A DNA stretch of 64,000 bases from JACQFK01 sp036383955. GTDB lineage: Bacteria > Planctomycetota > MHYJ01 > JACPRB01. Location of the stretch: positions 1 to 64,000 of the forward strand of contig DASVNH010000243.1 of NCBI GenBank assembly GCA_036383955.1. Direction: 5' to 3'. Below, in pieces: positions 15,544 through 23,996 of this stretch (position 1 is the first letter of the stretch; each line of letters starts with the position of its first letter). The position numbers and the translations under genes are program-made. The notes beneath the pieces are model-generated. The model saw only the letters and a program-made list of their open reading frames with translations. It had not been told where the DNA came from and did not search any database.

Positions 15544-16736
15544 GCTGGAACCATCCCGACGCGGCCGGCAAGTTCGGCCCCTACGGCGGCAAGTTCGTCC
15601 CCGACACGCTGATGGCGGCCGTCGCCGAGCTGGAGAAAGCCTACGCCGCCGCGAAGAAGGACAAGGCCTTCTGGAAGGCCTTCCACCATTACAACGAGAC
15701 CTTCGCCGGACGTCCCACGCCGCTCTTCTTCGCCGAGCGCTGGACGAAGCGGATCGGCCGCCCCGAGATCTGGCTCAAGCGCGAGGACCTGAACCACACG
15801 GGCTCGCACAAGCTCAACAACTGCCTCGGGCAGATCCTGCTGGCGATGCGCCTGAAGAAGAAGCGCATCATCGCGGAAACCGGCGCCGGCCAGCACGGGG
15901 TGGCGACGGCCACCGTCTGCGCGCTCTTCGGCCTGAAGTGCGTGGTCTACATGGGCGAAGAGGACACGCGGCGCCAGGCCCTGAACGTCTACCGCATGAA
16001 GCTGCTCGGCGCCGAGGTCGTCCCCGTCCTCAGCGGCACGAAGACGCTCAAGGACGCCTGCAACGAGGCCATCCGCGACTGGGTGACCAACGTCGACACC
16101 ACCCACTACATCATCGGGTCGGTCGTCGGGCCGCACCCCTATCCCATGATGGTCCGCGACTTCCAGTCCATCATCGGCAAGGAGGTCCGCGCCCAGCTCA
16201 AGCCGCGGCTCCCGGACGCCGTCGTCGCCTGCGTCGGCGGCGGCTCCAACGCGATCGGCATCTTCCACGACTTCATCCGGTCGGAAAAAGTGAAGCTCTA
16301 CGGCGTGGAGGCCGGCGGGCACGGCGTCGCGAGCGGGATGCACTCCGCCACCCTCACCGGCGGCTCCCCCGGCGTGCTCCACGGCGCGATGAGCTACCTC
16401 CTCCAGGACAAGTGGGGCCAGATCATCCCGACCCACTCGATCTCGGCCGGCCTCGACTACCCCGGCGTCGGCCCCGAGCACGCCCTGCTCAAGGACAGCG
16501 GCCGCGTGAGCTACGTCTCCGCCACGGACACGGAGGCCGTCGACGGCTTCTACCGCCTCAGCCGCGAGGAGGGCATCATGCCCGCCCTCGAGTCCAGCCA
16601 TGCCGTCGCCTTCGCCGAGACGCTGGCGCCGAAGATGAAGAAGGGGCAGATCCTCGTCGTCAACGTCTCCGGCCGCGGCGACAAGGACATCGGCATCCTC
16701 CAGGATTTCGAGAAGGCCAAGGGCGGCCATGCCTAA
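15540..16736 (+). CDS. trpB: tryptophan synthase beta subunit TrpB
   Basis: TrpB condenses indole with serine using PLP. The 398-residue product has the PLP lysine in HTGSHKLNN (about residue 91), the phosphate-binding GGGSNA motif near residue 236, and AETGAGQHG. Length and motifs are those of the TrpB1 type that pairs with TrpA. It is coupled to trpF (ATGA) and overlaps trpA by 8 nt. Confidence 0.98.
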   Translation: MSWNHPDAAGKFGPYGGKFVPDTLMAAVAELEKAYAAAKKDKAFWKAFHHYNETFAGRPTPLFFAERWTKRIGRPEIWLKREDLNHTGSHKLNNCLGQILLAMRLKKKRIIAETGAGQHGVATATVCALFGLKCVVYMGEEDTRRQALNVYRMKLLGAEVVPVLSGTKTLKDACNEAIRDWVTNVDTTHYIIGSVVGPHPYPMMVRDFQSIIGKEVRAQLKPRLPDAVVACVGGGSNAIGIFHDFIRSEKVKLYGVEAGGHGVASGMHSATLTGGSPGVLHGAMSYLLQDKWGQIIPTHSISAGLDYPGVGPEHALLKDSGRVSYVSATDTEAVDGFYRLSREEGIMPALESSHAVAFAETLAPKMKKGQILVVNVSGRGDKDIGILQDFEKAKGGHA

Positions 16737-17454
16737 GCAGCTGATCCCCTACGTCACCTGCGGCTACCCCTCGAAGGAGGGCTGCCTCGATCTCCTCCGC
16801 GCCTGCGCCGCCGGCGGCGCCGACCAGATCGAGCTCGGCATCCCCTTCAGCGACCCCCTCGCCGACGGGCCCGTGATCCAGGCGACCTCCCACAAGGCCC
16901 TGACCGGCGGCGTGACCACCGACGACGCGTTCGCGACGGCCGACGCCTTCACCTCCGCGCCTCTGCTTTTCATGACCTACGTGAACCCGATCTTCAAGTT
17001 CGGGCCCGAGGCCTTCTTCGCCCGCGCCGCGAAGGCCGGGATCCGGGGCGTGATCCTCCCCGACGTCCCGCCCGAGGAGGCCGGCCCCTACGCGGCCGCC
17101 GCGGAGAAGAGCGGCGTGCCCATCGTGTTCCTGATCTCCCCGACCTGCACCGACGCGCGGATCCGGGCGATCGACGCCCTGACGAAGAGCTGGATCTACC
17201 TCGTCTCGCTCAAGGGCGTCACCGGCGCGAAGCTCGCGACGGACGTCGGCGCCTTCGTGAAGCGCGTCCGCCGCCTGACGAAGCATCCGCTGCACGTGGG
17301 CTTCGGGATCTCGACGCCCGAGGACGCGGCCCGCGCGGCCGAGCACGCGGACGGCGTGATCGTCGGCAGCGCCCTGCTGAAGATCGTCGAGAACGGCGGC
17401 TCGGCGAAGGACGTCGAAACCTTCGTCGCCTCCCTCCGCCGCGCCCTGAGTTAG
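16729..17454 (+). CDS. trpA: tryptophan synthase alpha subunit TrpA
   Basis: TrpA cleaves indole-3-glycerol phosphate to indole and GAP and channels indole to TrpB. The 241-residue TIM barrel carries the catalytic glutamate and aspartate in IELGIPFSDPLADGP, the TYVNPIF segment, the LKGVTGA loop and a GFGIST phosphate-binding motif. It is slightly shorter than the E. coli enzyme (268 aa). The start overlaps trpB, as in classical trp operons. The stop codon overlaps the -10 box of the next gene. Confidence 0.97.
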   Translation: MPKQLIPYVTCGYPSKEGCLDLLRACAAGGADQIELGIPFSDPLADGPVIQATSHKALTGGVTTDDAFATADAFTSAPLLFMTYVNPIFKFGPEAFFARAAKAGIRGVILPDVPPEEAGPYAAAAEKSGVPIVFLISPTCTDARIRAIDALTKSWIYLVSLKGVTGAKLATDVGAFVKRVRRLTKHPLHVGFGISTPEDAARAAEHADGVIVGSALLKIVENGGSAKDVETFVASLRRALS

Positions 17455-17457
17455 AAT
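17452..17457 (+). promoter_or_regulatory. -10 box TAGAAT overlapping the trpA stop
   Basis: TAGAAT includes the trpA TAG and lies 8 nt before GTG 17466, predicting a leaderless GTG-initiated transcript. Confidence 0.5.
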
Positions 17458-17465
17458 CAGTCCGG

Positions 17466-19367
17466 GTGCCCGACTACACCTACCATCCATTTTTCAAGCC
17501 CCTGCTCTTCCTTCTCCCGGCGGAGTCGTCGCGGCGGCTCACGCTCGGTTTGCTGGAGTTCCAATCGCGGACGGCTCTGGGACGTCGCCTCTTCGGCCTC
17601 TTCGGCCACGGCCCTCCGCCCGCGTCGCTGGCGGTGGAAGCCTTCGGCCTGCGCTTTCCCGGCCAGGTGGGACTGGGTCCCGGGATCGACATCGAGGGCG
17701 CGGCCGCCGCGGTCATGCCGCTGCTGGGATTCGGATTCCTGACGGCCGGCCCGGCGGGCTTCGAGGCGGTCCCGCGGAGCGCCGCGACCGATCCCCGCCG
17801 CCTCGCCGCGGCTTGGACGCTCGCGCGCTCCCTTCAGGCAGGCGCGCCCGCCGCGGCGGAGATCGGGATCCGGCTCCGCTCGGCTCCCGATCTCCGCGTC
17901 CCGGCGGGCCTGGCCCTGCGAGGCCCCCGCCTGGAGGAGGCCATCGCCTCCGCGGACGCCGACTTCCTGACGGTGCCGGTCGCCGACGCCGGGACCTTCC
18001 GCCGCTGGAGGGCGGCGACGCGACGTCCCCTGCTCGTCCGCCTCTCACCGGACCGGGACGCGGAGCGCGACGCGGACGCGGCGTTGGAGGCCGGTCTCGA
18101 CGGCTGCGTCGCGACAGCGGGGGCTCGCACGGACCTTCTTCCGGAGGGGGAAACCGATGGGCCCTTTCTTTTCGAGCGTTCGCTGGAGGCGGCGCGCCGC
18201 GTCGCCCGGCGCGGCGCGGTCGTCATCGGAGCCGGCGGCATCACGGATCCAGACCGGGCGCTGGCGATGCTCGACGCCGGGGCGAAGCTGGTCGAGCTCG
18301 ACGCGGGCCTTGTCTTCGCGGGTCCGGGACTTCCCGGCCGTATTGTCCACGCGCTGGAACGCAGGCCACCGGTGGCCCCGCCGGCTCCCCGTTCTTCCGG
18401 GGCGCGGACGGTGCCGGGCGTCTTCCTGGTGGCCTTGACCGGTTTCGCGCTGGCCACGTCAGGGATCCTCGCGTTGTCGCTCGCCGCGACGACCAAGCTT
18501 CTCCCCCACGACGTCGCCTACCTCCGCATGACGATGGCCGAGCTTTGCGCCCGCAACGAGTGCCGGATCGTCCACTTCATGGCCCACGACCGCGTGGCCT
18601 TCGGAGGGTCGATCCTAAGCATCGGGATCATCTATCTTTGGATGGCCTTCGGCCCGTTGCGTCGGGGCGAGGCTTGGGCTTGGTGGACCTTGCTCGCGTC
18701 AGGCGCGACCGGGTTCGCCAGCTTCCTGACCTACCTCGGCACGGGGTACCTCGACGTCTGGCACGGCTGGGCGACGCTTGCGCTGCTCCCCTGCTTCTCG
18801 CTGGGGCTCGTCCTGAGCTGGACGGGCCTCGCCGCGCCGCGTGGCCCAGGCGTATTGCGACGGCCCGGCGCCCGCGCCTGGCTCTGGAGCCCGGGGGGGC
18901 AAGGACGCGCCCTGCTCCTCTTCACCGCCGCGGGGATGATCCTGGCTGGAGCGGTCATCATGGGCGTGGGCATCACGGCCGTCTTCGTGCCACAGGATCT
19001 GGAGTACATGGGGATCACGGCCGCCGAGCTGCGCGCGATCAACCCGCGCCTGGTCCCGCTGATCGCCCACGACCGTGCGGGCTTCGGCGGTGGCCTCTGC
19101 TCCGGCGGGCTCGCGATCCTGGGGGTCGCCTGGAACGGCCTGCGACCCGGAGCCCGAGACCTCTGGTGGGTCCTCCTGGCGGCCGGACTGCTGGGCTTCG
19201 GCGCAGCGATTGGCATCCATCCCCTGGTCGGCTATACGAGCTTCTTCCATCTGTTGCCCGCCTATATCGGCGCCGCCGCCTTTCTCCTCGGGCTGAAGCG
19301 CCTGCGCCGACCCCTCTTCTGTCCCGGGCCGCTGGAGGCCTTTCCGGACGCGGAAGCCCCTGAGTAG
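17466..19367 (+). CDS. dihydroorotate dehydrogenase-like protein fused to a duplicated membrane domain
   Basis: The 633-residue protein is chimeric. Residues 1 to about 300 resemble class 2 PyrD: YHPFFKPLLFLLPAESSRRLTL matches the membrane-associating N-terminus, VGLGPGIDIEGAA replaces the usual VGLAAGFDKNG, and LLVRLSPD and IGAGGI follow. The N-x-S-x-P-N active-site segment is not evident, so catalysis is doubtful. Residues about 315-620 hold about eight hydrophobic segments in two repeats of about 165 residues, each with P-x-D-x-x-Y-x-x-x-T-x-A-E-L and AHDR(V/A)(A/G)FGG. Function is unknown. It starts with GTG right after trpA. Confidence 0.8.
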   Translation: MPDYTYHPFFKPLLFLLPAESSRRLTLGLLEFQSRTALGRRLFGLFGHGPPPASLAVEAFGLRFPGQVGLGPGIDIEGAAAAVMPLLGFGFLTAGPAGFEAVPRSAATDPRRLAAAWTLARSLQAGAPAAAEIGIRLRSAPDLRVPAGLALRGPRLEEAIASADADFLTVPVADAGTFRRWRAATRRPLLVRLSPDRDAERDADAALEAGLDGCVATAGARTDLLPEGETDGPFLFERSLEAARRVARRGAVVIGAGGITDPDRALAMLDAGAKLVELDAGLVFAGPGLPGRIVHALERRPPVAPPAPRSSGARTVPGVFLVALTGFALATSGILALSLAATTKLLPHDVAYLRMTMAELCARNECRIVHFMAHDRVAFGGSILSIGIIYLWMAFGPLRRGEAWAWWTLLASGATGFASFLTYLGTGYLDVWHGWATLALLPCFSLGLVLSWTGLAAPRGPGVLRRPGARAWLWSPGGQGRALLLFTAAGMILAGAVIMGVGITAVFVPQDLEYMGITAAELRAINPRLVPLIAHDRAGFGGGLCSGGLAILGVAWNGLRPGARDLWWVLLAAGLLGFGAAIGIHPLVGYTSFFHLLPAYIGAAAFLLGLKRLRRPLFCPGPLEAFPDAEAPE

Positions 19368-19462
19368 TCAGATCCCACGGCCCCCCGGTTAGGACGTTCA
19401 CTTTGTTCCCCCATCTCCCCTACCTCGTGACATACTTTATGCGTCATCCGAGGGACCGGGGC

Positions 19463-20536
19463 ATGGTGCTTGTCGCGTCGCTGCTGGGCCTGCTGACGCA
19501 GGCGGGGCCGGTGGGCTACTACAAGGGCGACGACACGCCGCCGATGGCGATCGACAGCTCGCCCAACGCCCGGAACGGCGTCTACACCAACGGCGCCACG
19601 ACCAACCCCTCCAAGCCCGCGGCGCTGACCGGCACGAGCATGAGCTTCGACGGCGTCGACGATCTCGTGAGCGAGACGACCTTCCCGTGGCCGACGGGCG
19701 GCCCCGTCACCGTGGCGTTCTGGAACTTCGTTCCGACGGGCAGCGTGCAAAACTCCAGCGCCTTCACCGTCGGCAACATGGACAACGCCAACCGCTTCCA
19801 CGTCCACGGGCCCTGGGGGGACAGCGTCCTGTACTGGGACTACGGCGACATCAACGCCAACGGCCGGATCAGCGCGAATTATGCCTCGCGCGTCAATGCC
19901 TGGACCCATGTGGCCCTCGTCTCGGAGGGCGTCGGCGGCGCCTTCAAGGCGATCTACTTCGACGGCACGGTCGCCGCCTCCGCGACGAACTCCAACGGGC
20001 CGGTCGTCGCCTTGACCGGCCTCCAGATCGGCAGCTGGACCGGGCCCGCGCTCCGCCACAAGGGGCTGATCGACGACTTCCGGATCTACGGCCGCGTCCT
20101 CACCCCCGCGCAGATCCAGCTCCTCGCCCAGGGCGGCACCGAGCCGACGACGGCTCCGGTCGTCAACATGGTCGTCACGACGGGCACGGCCGACCTCAGC
20201 TGGGCGGCGGTCCCGAACGCCGTCTCCTACACGATCGAGCGCAGCGTGGCCGGCGGAGCGTTCACGCAAATCGCCTCCGTGACCGGGACTTCGTACACGG
20301 ACTCGGGGCTCACCCCCGGCGTGATCTACAGCTACCGCGTCACCCCCGTGAGCGTGAGCGCGGGACCCGTCTCCAATACGGTCTCCGACACGATTCCCTT
20401 CCCGCCGCCGAGAACCAACGATCACGGCGAGGGGCTCTTCGACGATAAATGCGCCTGCGGATCCTCGGCGCCGGGGACGTCGATCCCCTGGGCGCTCCTT
20501 CCCATCGCGCTCCTCGCGTTTCTCCGGAGGCGATGA
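19463..20536 (+). CDS. LamG/Fn3 surface protein with Cys-containing C-terminal sorting tail (first copy)
   Basis: The 357-residue exported protein has a signal peptide (MVLVASLLGLLTQA), a LamG/concanavalin-like jelly roll (about 20-230, with SFDGVDDLV and LIDDFRIYGRVLT), one fibronectin type III domain (about 240-320, ending SYTDSGLTPGVIYSYRV) and a tail FPPPRTNDHGEGLFD, then C-x-C-G-S, a hydrophobic helix and RRR. The tail resembles MYXO-CTERM-type sorting signals. ATG 19463 aligns with the second copy's start; an upstream in-frame ATG (19439) lies right behind CATACT and seems less likely. Confidence 0.85.
   Translation: MVLVASLLGLLTQAGPVGYYKGDDTPPMAIDSSPNARNGVYTNGATTNPSKPAALTGTSMSFDGVDDLVSETTFPWPTGGPVTVAFWNFVPTGSVQNSSAFTVGNMDNANRFHVHGPWGDSVLYWDYGDINANGRISANYASRVNAWTHVALVSEGVGGAFKAIYFDGTVAASATNSNGPVVALTGLQIGSWTGPALRHKGLIDDFRIYGRVLTPAQIQLLAQGGTEPTTAPVVNMVVTTGTADLSWAAVPNAVSYTIERSVAGGAFTQIASVTGTSYTDSGLTPGVIYSYRVTPVSVSAGPVSNTVSDTIPFPPPRTNDHGEGLFDDKCACGSSAPGTSIPWALLPIALLAFLRRR
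20396..20445 (+). repeat. conserved 50-bp block in LamG copy 1
   Basis: This block is identical to 21586-21635 except at one position, although the rest of the two genes is well diverged. It encodes the PFPPPRTNDH-x-EGLFD part of the sorting tail. Confidence 0.75.
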
Positions 20537-20616
20537 CGCGTTTCTTTGAACCCGAAAACCTCTCGAGGGGTAAACAACCTTCAATCCAGTAGGCGGGCGG
20601 AAAGGGTAAGGGGCGC

Positions 20617-21726
20617 ATGATCGCTTTCAGCGCGGGAATTCTCTCACTCGTGGCGGCGCAGGGACCGGTCGGCTGGTGGCGCGGCGACGACGGCGCGGCC
20701 CCGACGACCGCCGCGGACTCCTCCGGCTTCAACCGCCCCGGCACCTACACGAGCGGGGCGACGACGTCCACCGCCACGTTCCCCCCCGGGCTCTTCAACA
20801 ACGACAGCGTGTTCGAGATGGACGGCGCCGACGACCAGGTCACGGTGGCGCACAACGCGGCCTTCAACATCACCGGAAACCTGACCGTCGCGTTCTGGAT
20901 GCGCAAAGTCGTCGCCGAGCAGGGGGACTGGGTCCGCCTCGTCGGCAAGGGCAGCTCGACGAACCGCACGATCGGCGTCTGGGAGGAGGCCGGGGCCGGC
21001 CGTCACATCCTGTTCCAGCAGTACAACGCGGGCGCCGCCGTCGTGAGCTTCTTCAGCGCGGGCGAGGTGGCGCTCGACACGTGGACCCACGTCGCCTGCA
21101 CCGTCGACACCAGCGTCGTCGCCGCCGGCAGCTGCCAGATCTATCTGAACGGCGCGGCGTCGGGCGCCGCCGTCAACCGCACGGGAACGCCGTCCACGGA
21201 CACGCAGCCCGTCCGCTTCGGCTACGGCGAGATCCACACGTACCACCGCGGCCAGCTCGACGAGGTCCGCCTCTTCAACCGCGTGCTGACCCTCACGGAG
21301 ATCCAGACGCTCGCCGGCCAGGTCGCGTCGGCCATCCCGCAGAACCTCAATTTCACCAACACGACGCCGGGCGGCACCACGCTGAATTGGGACGCGGCGG
21401 CGGGCGCGACCAGCTACGTCGTCCAGCGGTCGATCGGGGGCGGCGCCTTCGTCACGGTCGCGAGCGGCATCGCGGGGCTGAGCTACACCGACTCCGGCCT
21501 GACGCCGGGGACGACCTACACCTACGTGGTCTACGCGGTCGGCCTCGTCAACAGCGCCGACTCCACGCCTTCGGCGGTCATGATCCCCTTCCCGCCGCCG
21601 AGAACCAACGATCACAGCGAGGGGCTCTTCGACGAGAACTGCTCGTGCGGCTCCACCGCGTCCGGCGCGCCGGCCGCCTGGGCCCTCTTCGCGGCCCTCG
21701 CGCTCCTCGCGTTCCGGCGGCGCTAG
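20617..21726 (+). CDS. LamG/Fn3 surface protein with Cys-containing C-terminal sorting tail (second copy)
   Basis: The 369-residue paralogue has the same order: signal peptide (MIAFSAGILSLVAAQ), LamG domain (VFEMDGADDQVTV, LDEVRLFNRVLT), one Fn3 domain (SYTDSGLTPGTTYTYVV) and the tail FPPPRTNDHSEGLFD, C-S-C-G-S, hydrophobic helix, RRR. AAGGGG lies 4 nt before ATG 20617. The pair probably arose by tandem duplication. Both likely are envelope-anchored adhesion or carbohydrate-binding proteins, which is inference. Confidence 0.88.
   Translation: MIAFSAGILSLVAAQGPVGWWRGDDGAAPTTAADSSGFNRPGTYTSGATTSTATFPPGLFNNDSVFEMDGADDQVTVAHNAAFNITGNLTVAFWMRKVVAEQGDWVRLVGKGSSTNRTIGVWEEAGAGRHILFQQYNAGAAVVSFFSAGEVALDTWTHVACTVDTSVVAAGSCQIYLNGAASGAAVNRTGTPSTDTQPVRFGYGEIHTYHRGQLDEVRLFNRVLTLTEIQTLAGQVASAIPQNLNFTNTTPGGTTLNWDAAAGATSYVVQRSIGGGAFVTVASGIAGLSYTDSGLTPGTTYTYVVYAVGLVNSADSTPSAVMIPFPPPRTNDHSEGLFDENCSCGSTASGAPAAWALFAALALLAFRRR
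21586..21635 (+). repeat. conserved 50-bp block in LamG copy 2
   Basis: This is the second copy of the block at 20396-20445, differing by one base (g to a at the Gly/Ser codon). Confidence 0.75.
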
Positions 21727-21742
21727 GGGCCCGTGCGAGAAA

Positions 21743-21770
21743 TCACCACCGAGACACTAAGGACACGAAG
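21743..21770. repeat. dispersed repeat of the CACCAC-GA(A/G)GACAC type
   Basis: This short string downstream of the second LamG gene contains ACCACCGAGACAC and GGACACGAAG. Related strings are at 25765-25832 and 40870-41035. The region 21727-22159 otherwise holds only the transposase remnant and non-coding sequence. Confidence 0.55.
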
Positions 21771-21806
21771 TTTCCTTGGGGTGGCGAAAAGGACCTTCAT
21801 TCGGAT

Positions 21807-22045
21807 TCAGTTGCGAGGCCAGCGTCCGCCCAGGTTTCCGTAGAGCTTCAAGAGGTTGTGGGTAGCGGCGATCAGCTTCCACTCTCCGCGGACCTTTTGT
21901 TGGCCTCGTAGCAGGAACTGTCGGAATCCTCGTCCTTTGATTTGCCCAAAGACGGGTTCGACGATGGCCTCTCTCCGAGAGTAGATGCGCCGACCTCGCA
22001 GAGTCCTGAGTTTACGAGCCATCCTCTGCCGAGGTGTAAGCCCCG
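21807..22045 (-). pseudogene. IS1182-type transposase, C-terminal remnant
   Basis: The reading frame ending at 21807 encodes about 78 residues typical of the end of IS1182-family DDE transposases: LTPRQRMARKLRT, YSRREAIVEPVFGQIKGRGF with the catalytic glutamate, RQFLLRGQQKVRGEW and THNLLKLYGNLG. Similarity begins near 22045; the upstream frame is open but unrelated, and the N-terminal two thirds, including the DD residues, are missing. No terminal inverted repeats were found. GC is lower than in neighbours. It is a dead insertion-sequence fragment. Confidence 0.8.
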
Positions 22046-22159
22046 CGGGAACGCGCCCTCCTCCTAGCGGCGGCTTCCGGAAGGGGACGGGGACGGATGA
22101 AAGGGTAAATCCCCCCATCCGTCGCTTCTCCGAATCCCCCGCGTCGTCGCGGATCCGCG

Positions 22160-22516
22160 CTAGGGACCCGGCTCGGTCGTCTTCGACCTCAGCCAGAGCT
22201 CGCCGCCCAGCCAGATCGCGCGCGAGTGGTGGAAGAAGAGGATCGGAAAGACCAGGCCCCAGCCGGAGAGGGCCGCCACCATCGCCCCGGTGGGGATCCG
22301 GCCGAGCAGGAGCAGGCCCGCCGCGATGCCGCTGAGCGCCGTCGCTCCGTAGTTCAGCCACATCGCGCCCACGTAGTAGCCCGGCTCCTGGCGGAAGTCG
22401 AGGGCGCACGACGCGCAGCGGTCGTTCACCCGCAGGAAGCCGCGGAAGAGCGCGCCGGCGCCGCAGGCCGGACAGCGCAGACGCAGGGCGCGAGCCAGGA
22501 CGGTGTGGAGTTTCAT
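22160..22516 (-). CDS. DUF983-family zinc-ribbon membrane protein
   Basis: The 118-residue protein has an N-terminal zinc ribbon (RCPACGAG at about 15-22, RCASCALDF at about 36-44), then two hydrophobic segments, as in DUF983 proteins (function unknown; some near cytochrome oxidase genes). The motif QEPGYYVGAMWLNYG is the family hallmark. ATG 22516 (MKLHTVLARALRLRCPAC) is preferred over an upstream in-frame ATG at 22585. A -10-like TACAAT lies at 22574-22579. Confidence 0.85.
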   Translation of the reverse strand: MKLHTVLARALRLRCPACGAGALFRGFLRVNDRCASCALDFRQEPGYYVGAMWLNYGATALSGIAAGLLLLGRIPTGAMVAALSGWGLVFPILFFHHSRAIWLGGELWLRSKTTEPGP

Positions 22517-22573
22517 GGCCCGCCGCCCGCTTCGACCCCCCCGCTCTCCAGGGCCGGCGCGCCACGACGGGGA

Positions 22574-22579
22574 ATATTG
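22574..22579 (-). promoter_or_regulatory. -10 box TACAAT upstream of DUF983 gene
   Basis: On the minus strand TACAAT is preceded, 15 nt further up, by TTGACG. It predicts a leader of about 50 nt before ATG 22516. Confidence 0.45.
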
Positions 22580-22598
22580 TAGCACATCGGAGCCGGCG

Positions 22599-23996
22599 TC
22601 AAGGAGACGCCGGCTCCCAGCCTCCGCCCAGCGCCTTGTACAACGCGACGCAGAACAGCGTCAACGCCGCGTCGCTCGACGCCAGCGCCAGCTCGTCCAG
22701 CTGCACCGACCGCTGGGCGGTGAGGACGTCGAGGAAATTCGCCAGCCCCTGCCGGTGCAGGTCCTCCGACAGCGCGAGCGCGCGCCGCCCCGCCTCCAGC
22801 GCCCGCTCCAGCGAGCGGCGCCGGTCCCCCTCCCGGAGATAGCCGACCAGGGCGTTCTCGACTTCCTCCAGCGCCGCGAGCACGGCGCCTTCGAACGCCG
22901 CGAGCGCCCGCGCCTGGCGGGCTTCGGCGGCGTCCACGCCCGCGCGCAGGCGGCCGGCCGTGAAGATCGGCCAGCGGACCGCCGGCCCCAGCGACCACGC
23001 GCGGCTCCCCGTCTCGAAGAGATCCGACGCGCGCAGGCTCTCGAGGCCGAACGCGCCCGTGAGCGAGATCTTCGGATAGAACTCGGCCGTCGCGACGCCG
23101 ATCCGCGCCGTCGCGGCCGCGAGCTCCCGCTCGGCGCGACGGACGTCGGGCCGCCGCGCCAGCAGCGCCGCCGGCAGGCCGACGACGATCCGGGCGGGAG
23201 GCACCGGGATCGGGCCGTCCGCGGCGAGCTCGGCGACGAGGGCCCCCGGATCCCGGCCGAGCAGGACGCCGAGGCGGTGGACGGCCCGGGCCACGTCGGC
23301 CTCGGCCGGCGGCACGCCCGACTCGGTCGCGTGGAGCAGGGCCTCCTCGCGGGCGACGTCCAGGGCGGTCGCGACGCCCGCCGCGAGCCTCGACTTGAGC
23401 AGCGCCAGGCGGTCGGCGGCGGACGCCGCCTGCGCGCGCAGCACCGCGCGGCGCCGCTGCGCGCCCCGGAGCTCGACGTAGACCCGCGCCGTCTCCGCCC
23501 GCAGCGTCACGAGGACCGCCCGCGCGTCCTCCTCGGCGGCCTGGGCGTCGGCGCCGGCCGCCTCGACGTCCCGGCGCAGGCCGCCGAAGAGGTCGATCTC
23601 CCACGCCGCGTCGAACCCCGCGGCGTAGCGGCTCTGGTGGAGGTCGGCGCCCGGGAACGTGAACACGTTGCCGCTCGTCTTCCGCCGCTCGTACGATCCG
23701 CCCGCGGCGATCTCCGGCAGCAGCGCGCCCCGGGCGACGCCGGCCGCCGCGCGCGCCTCGCGCACGCGGGCCGCCGCGATCCGGAGGTCGGGGCTGCCCT
23801 CGACCGCCCGCGCGACGAGGGCCTCGAGGAGGGGATCGCGGAAGACGGCCCACCAGCGCGAGACGTCGGCGGTTCCCGCGTCGATCTTCTCCCCTTCCGC
23901 GCGCGTCCAGGCGGCGGGCGTCGCCGTCGCCGGCGGCGCGTAGTCCGGCCCGACGACGCAGCCGGTCAGGAGGAGCAGCGGCAGCGCGCGCCTCAC
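22599..23996 (-). CDS. outer-membrane efflux lipoprotein (NodT/OprM family)
   Basis: The 465-residue protein has a lipobox (LLLLTGC, Cys at residue 12) and the VGPDYAPP start typical of RND/ABC outer-membrane factors. It has two duplicated outer-membrane-efflux repeats with long helices, and (R/K)PD(V/I)R-A-E-x-x-L-A motifs (LARRPDVRRAERELAAA). It forms the trimeric exit channel of a tripartite pump. GTG 23996 overlaps the stop of the adaptor gene as GTGA. Confidence 0.92.
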   Translation of the reverse strand: MRRALPLLLLTGCVVGPDYAPPATATPAAWTRAEGEKIDAGTADVSRWWAVFRDPLLEALVARAVEGSPDLRIAAARVREARAAAGVARGALLPEIAAGGSYERRKTSGNVFTFPGADLHQSRYAAGFDAAWEIDLFGGLRRDVEAAGADAQAAEEDARAVLVTLRAETARVYVELRGAQRRRAVLRAQAASAADRLALLKSRLAAGVATALDVAREEALLHATESGVPPAEADVARAVHRLGVLLGRDPGALVAELAADGPIPVPPARIVVGLPAALLARRPDVRRAERELAAATARIGVATAEFYPKISLTGAFGLESLRASDLFETGSRAWSLGPAVRWPIFTAGRLRAGVDAAEARQARALAAFEGAVLAALEEVENALVGYLREGDRRRSLERALEAGRRALALSEDLHRQGLANFLDVLTAQRSVQLDELALASSDAALTLFCVALYKALGGGWEPASP

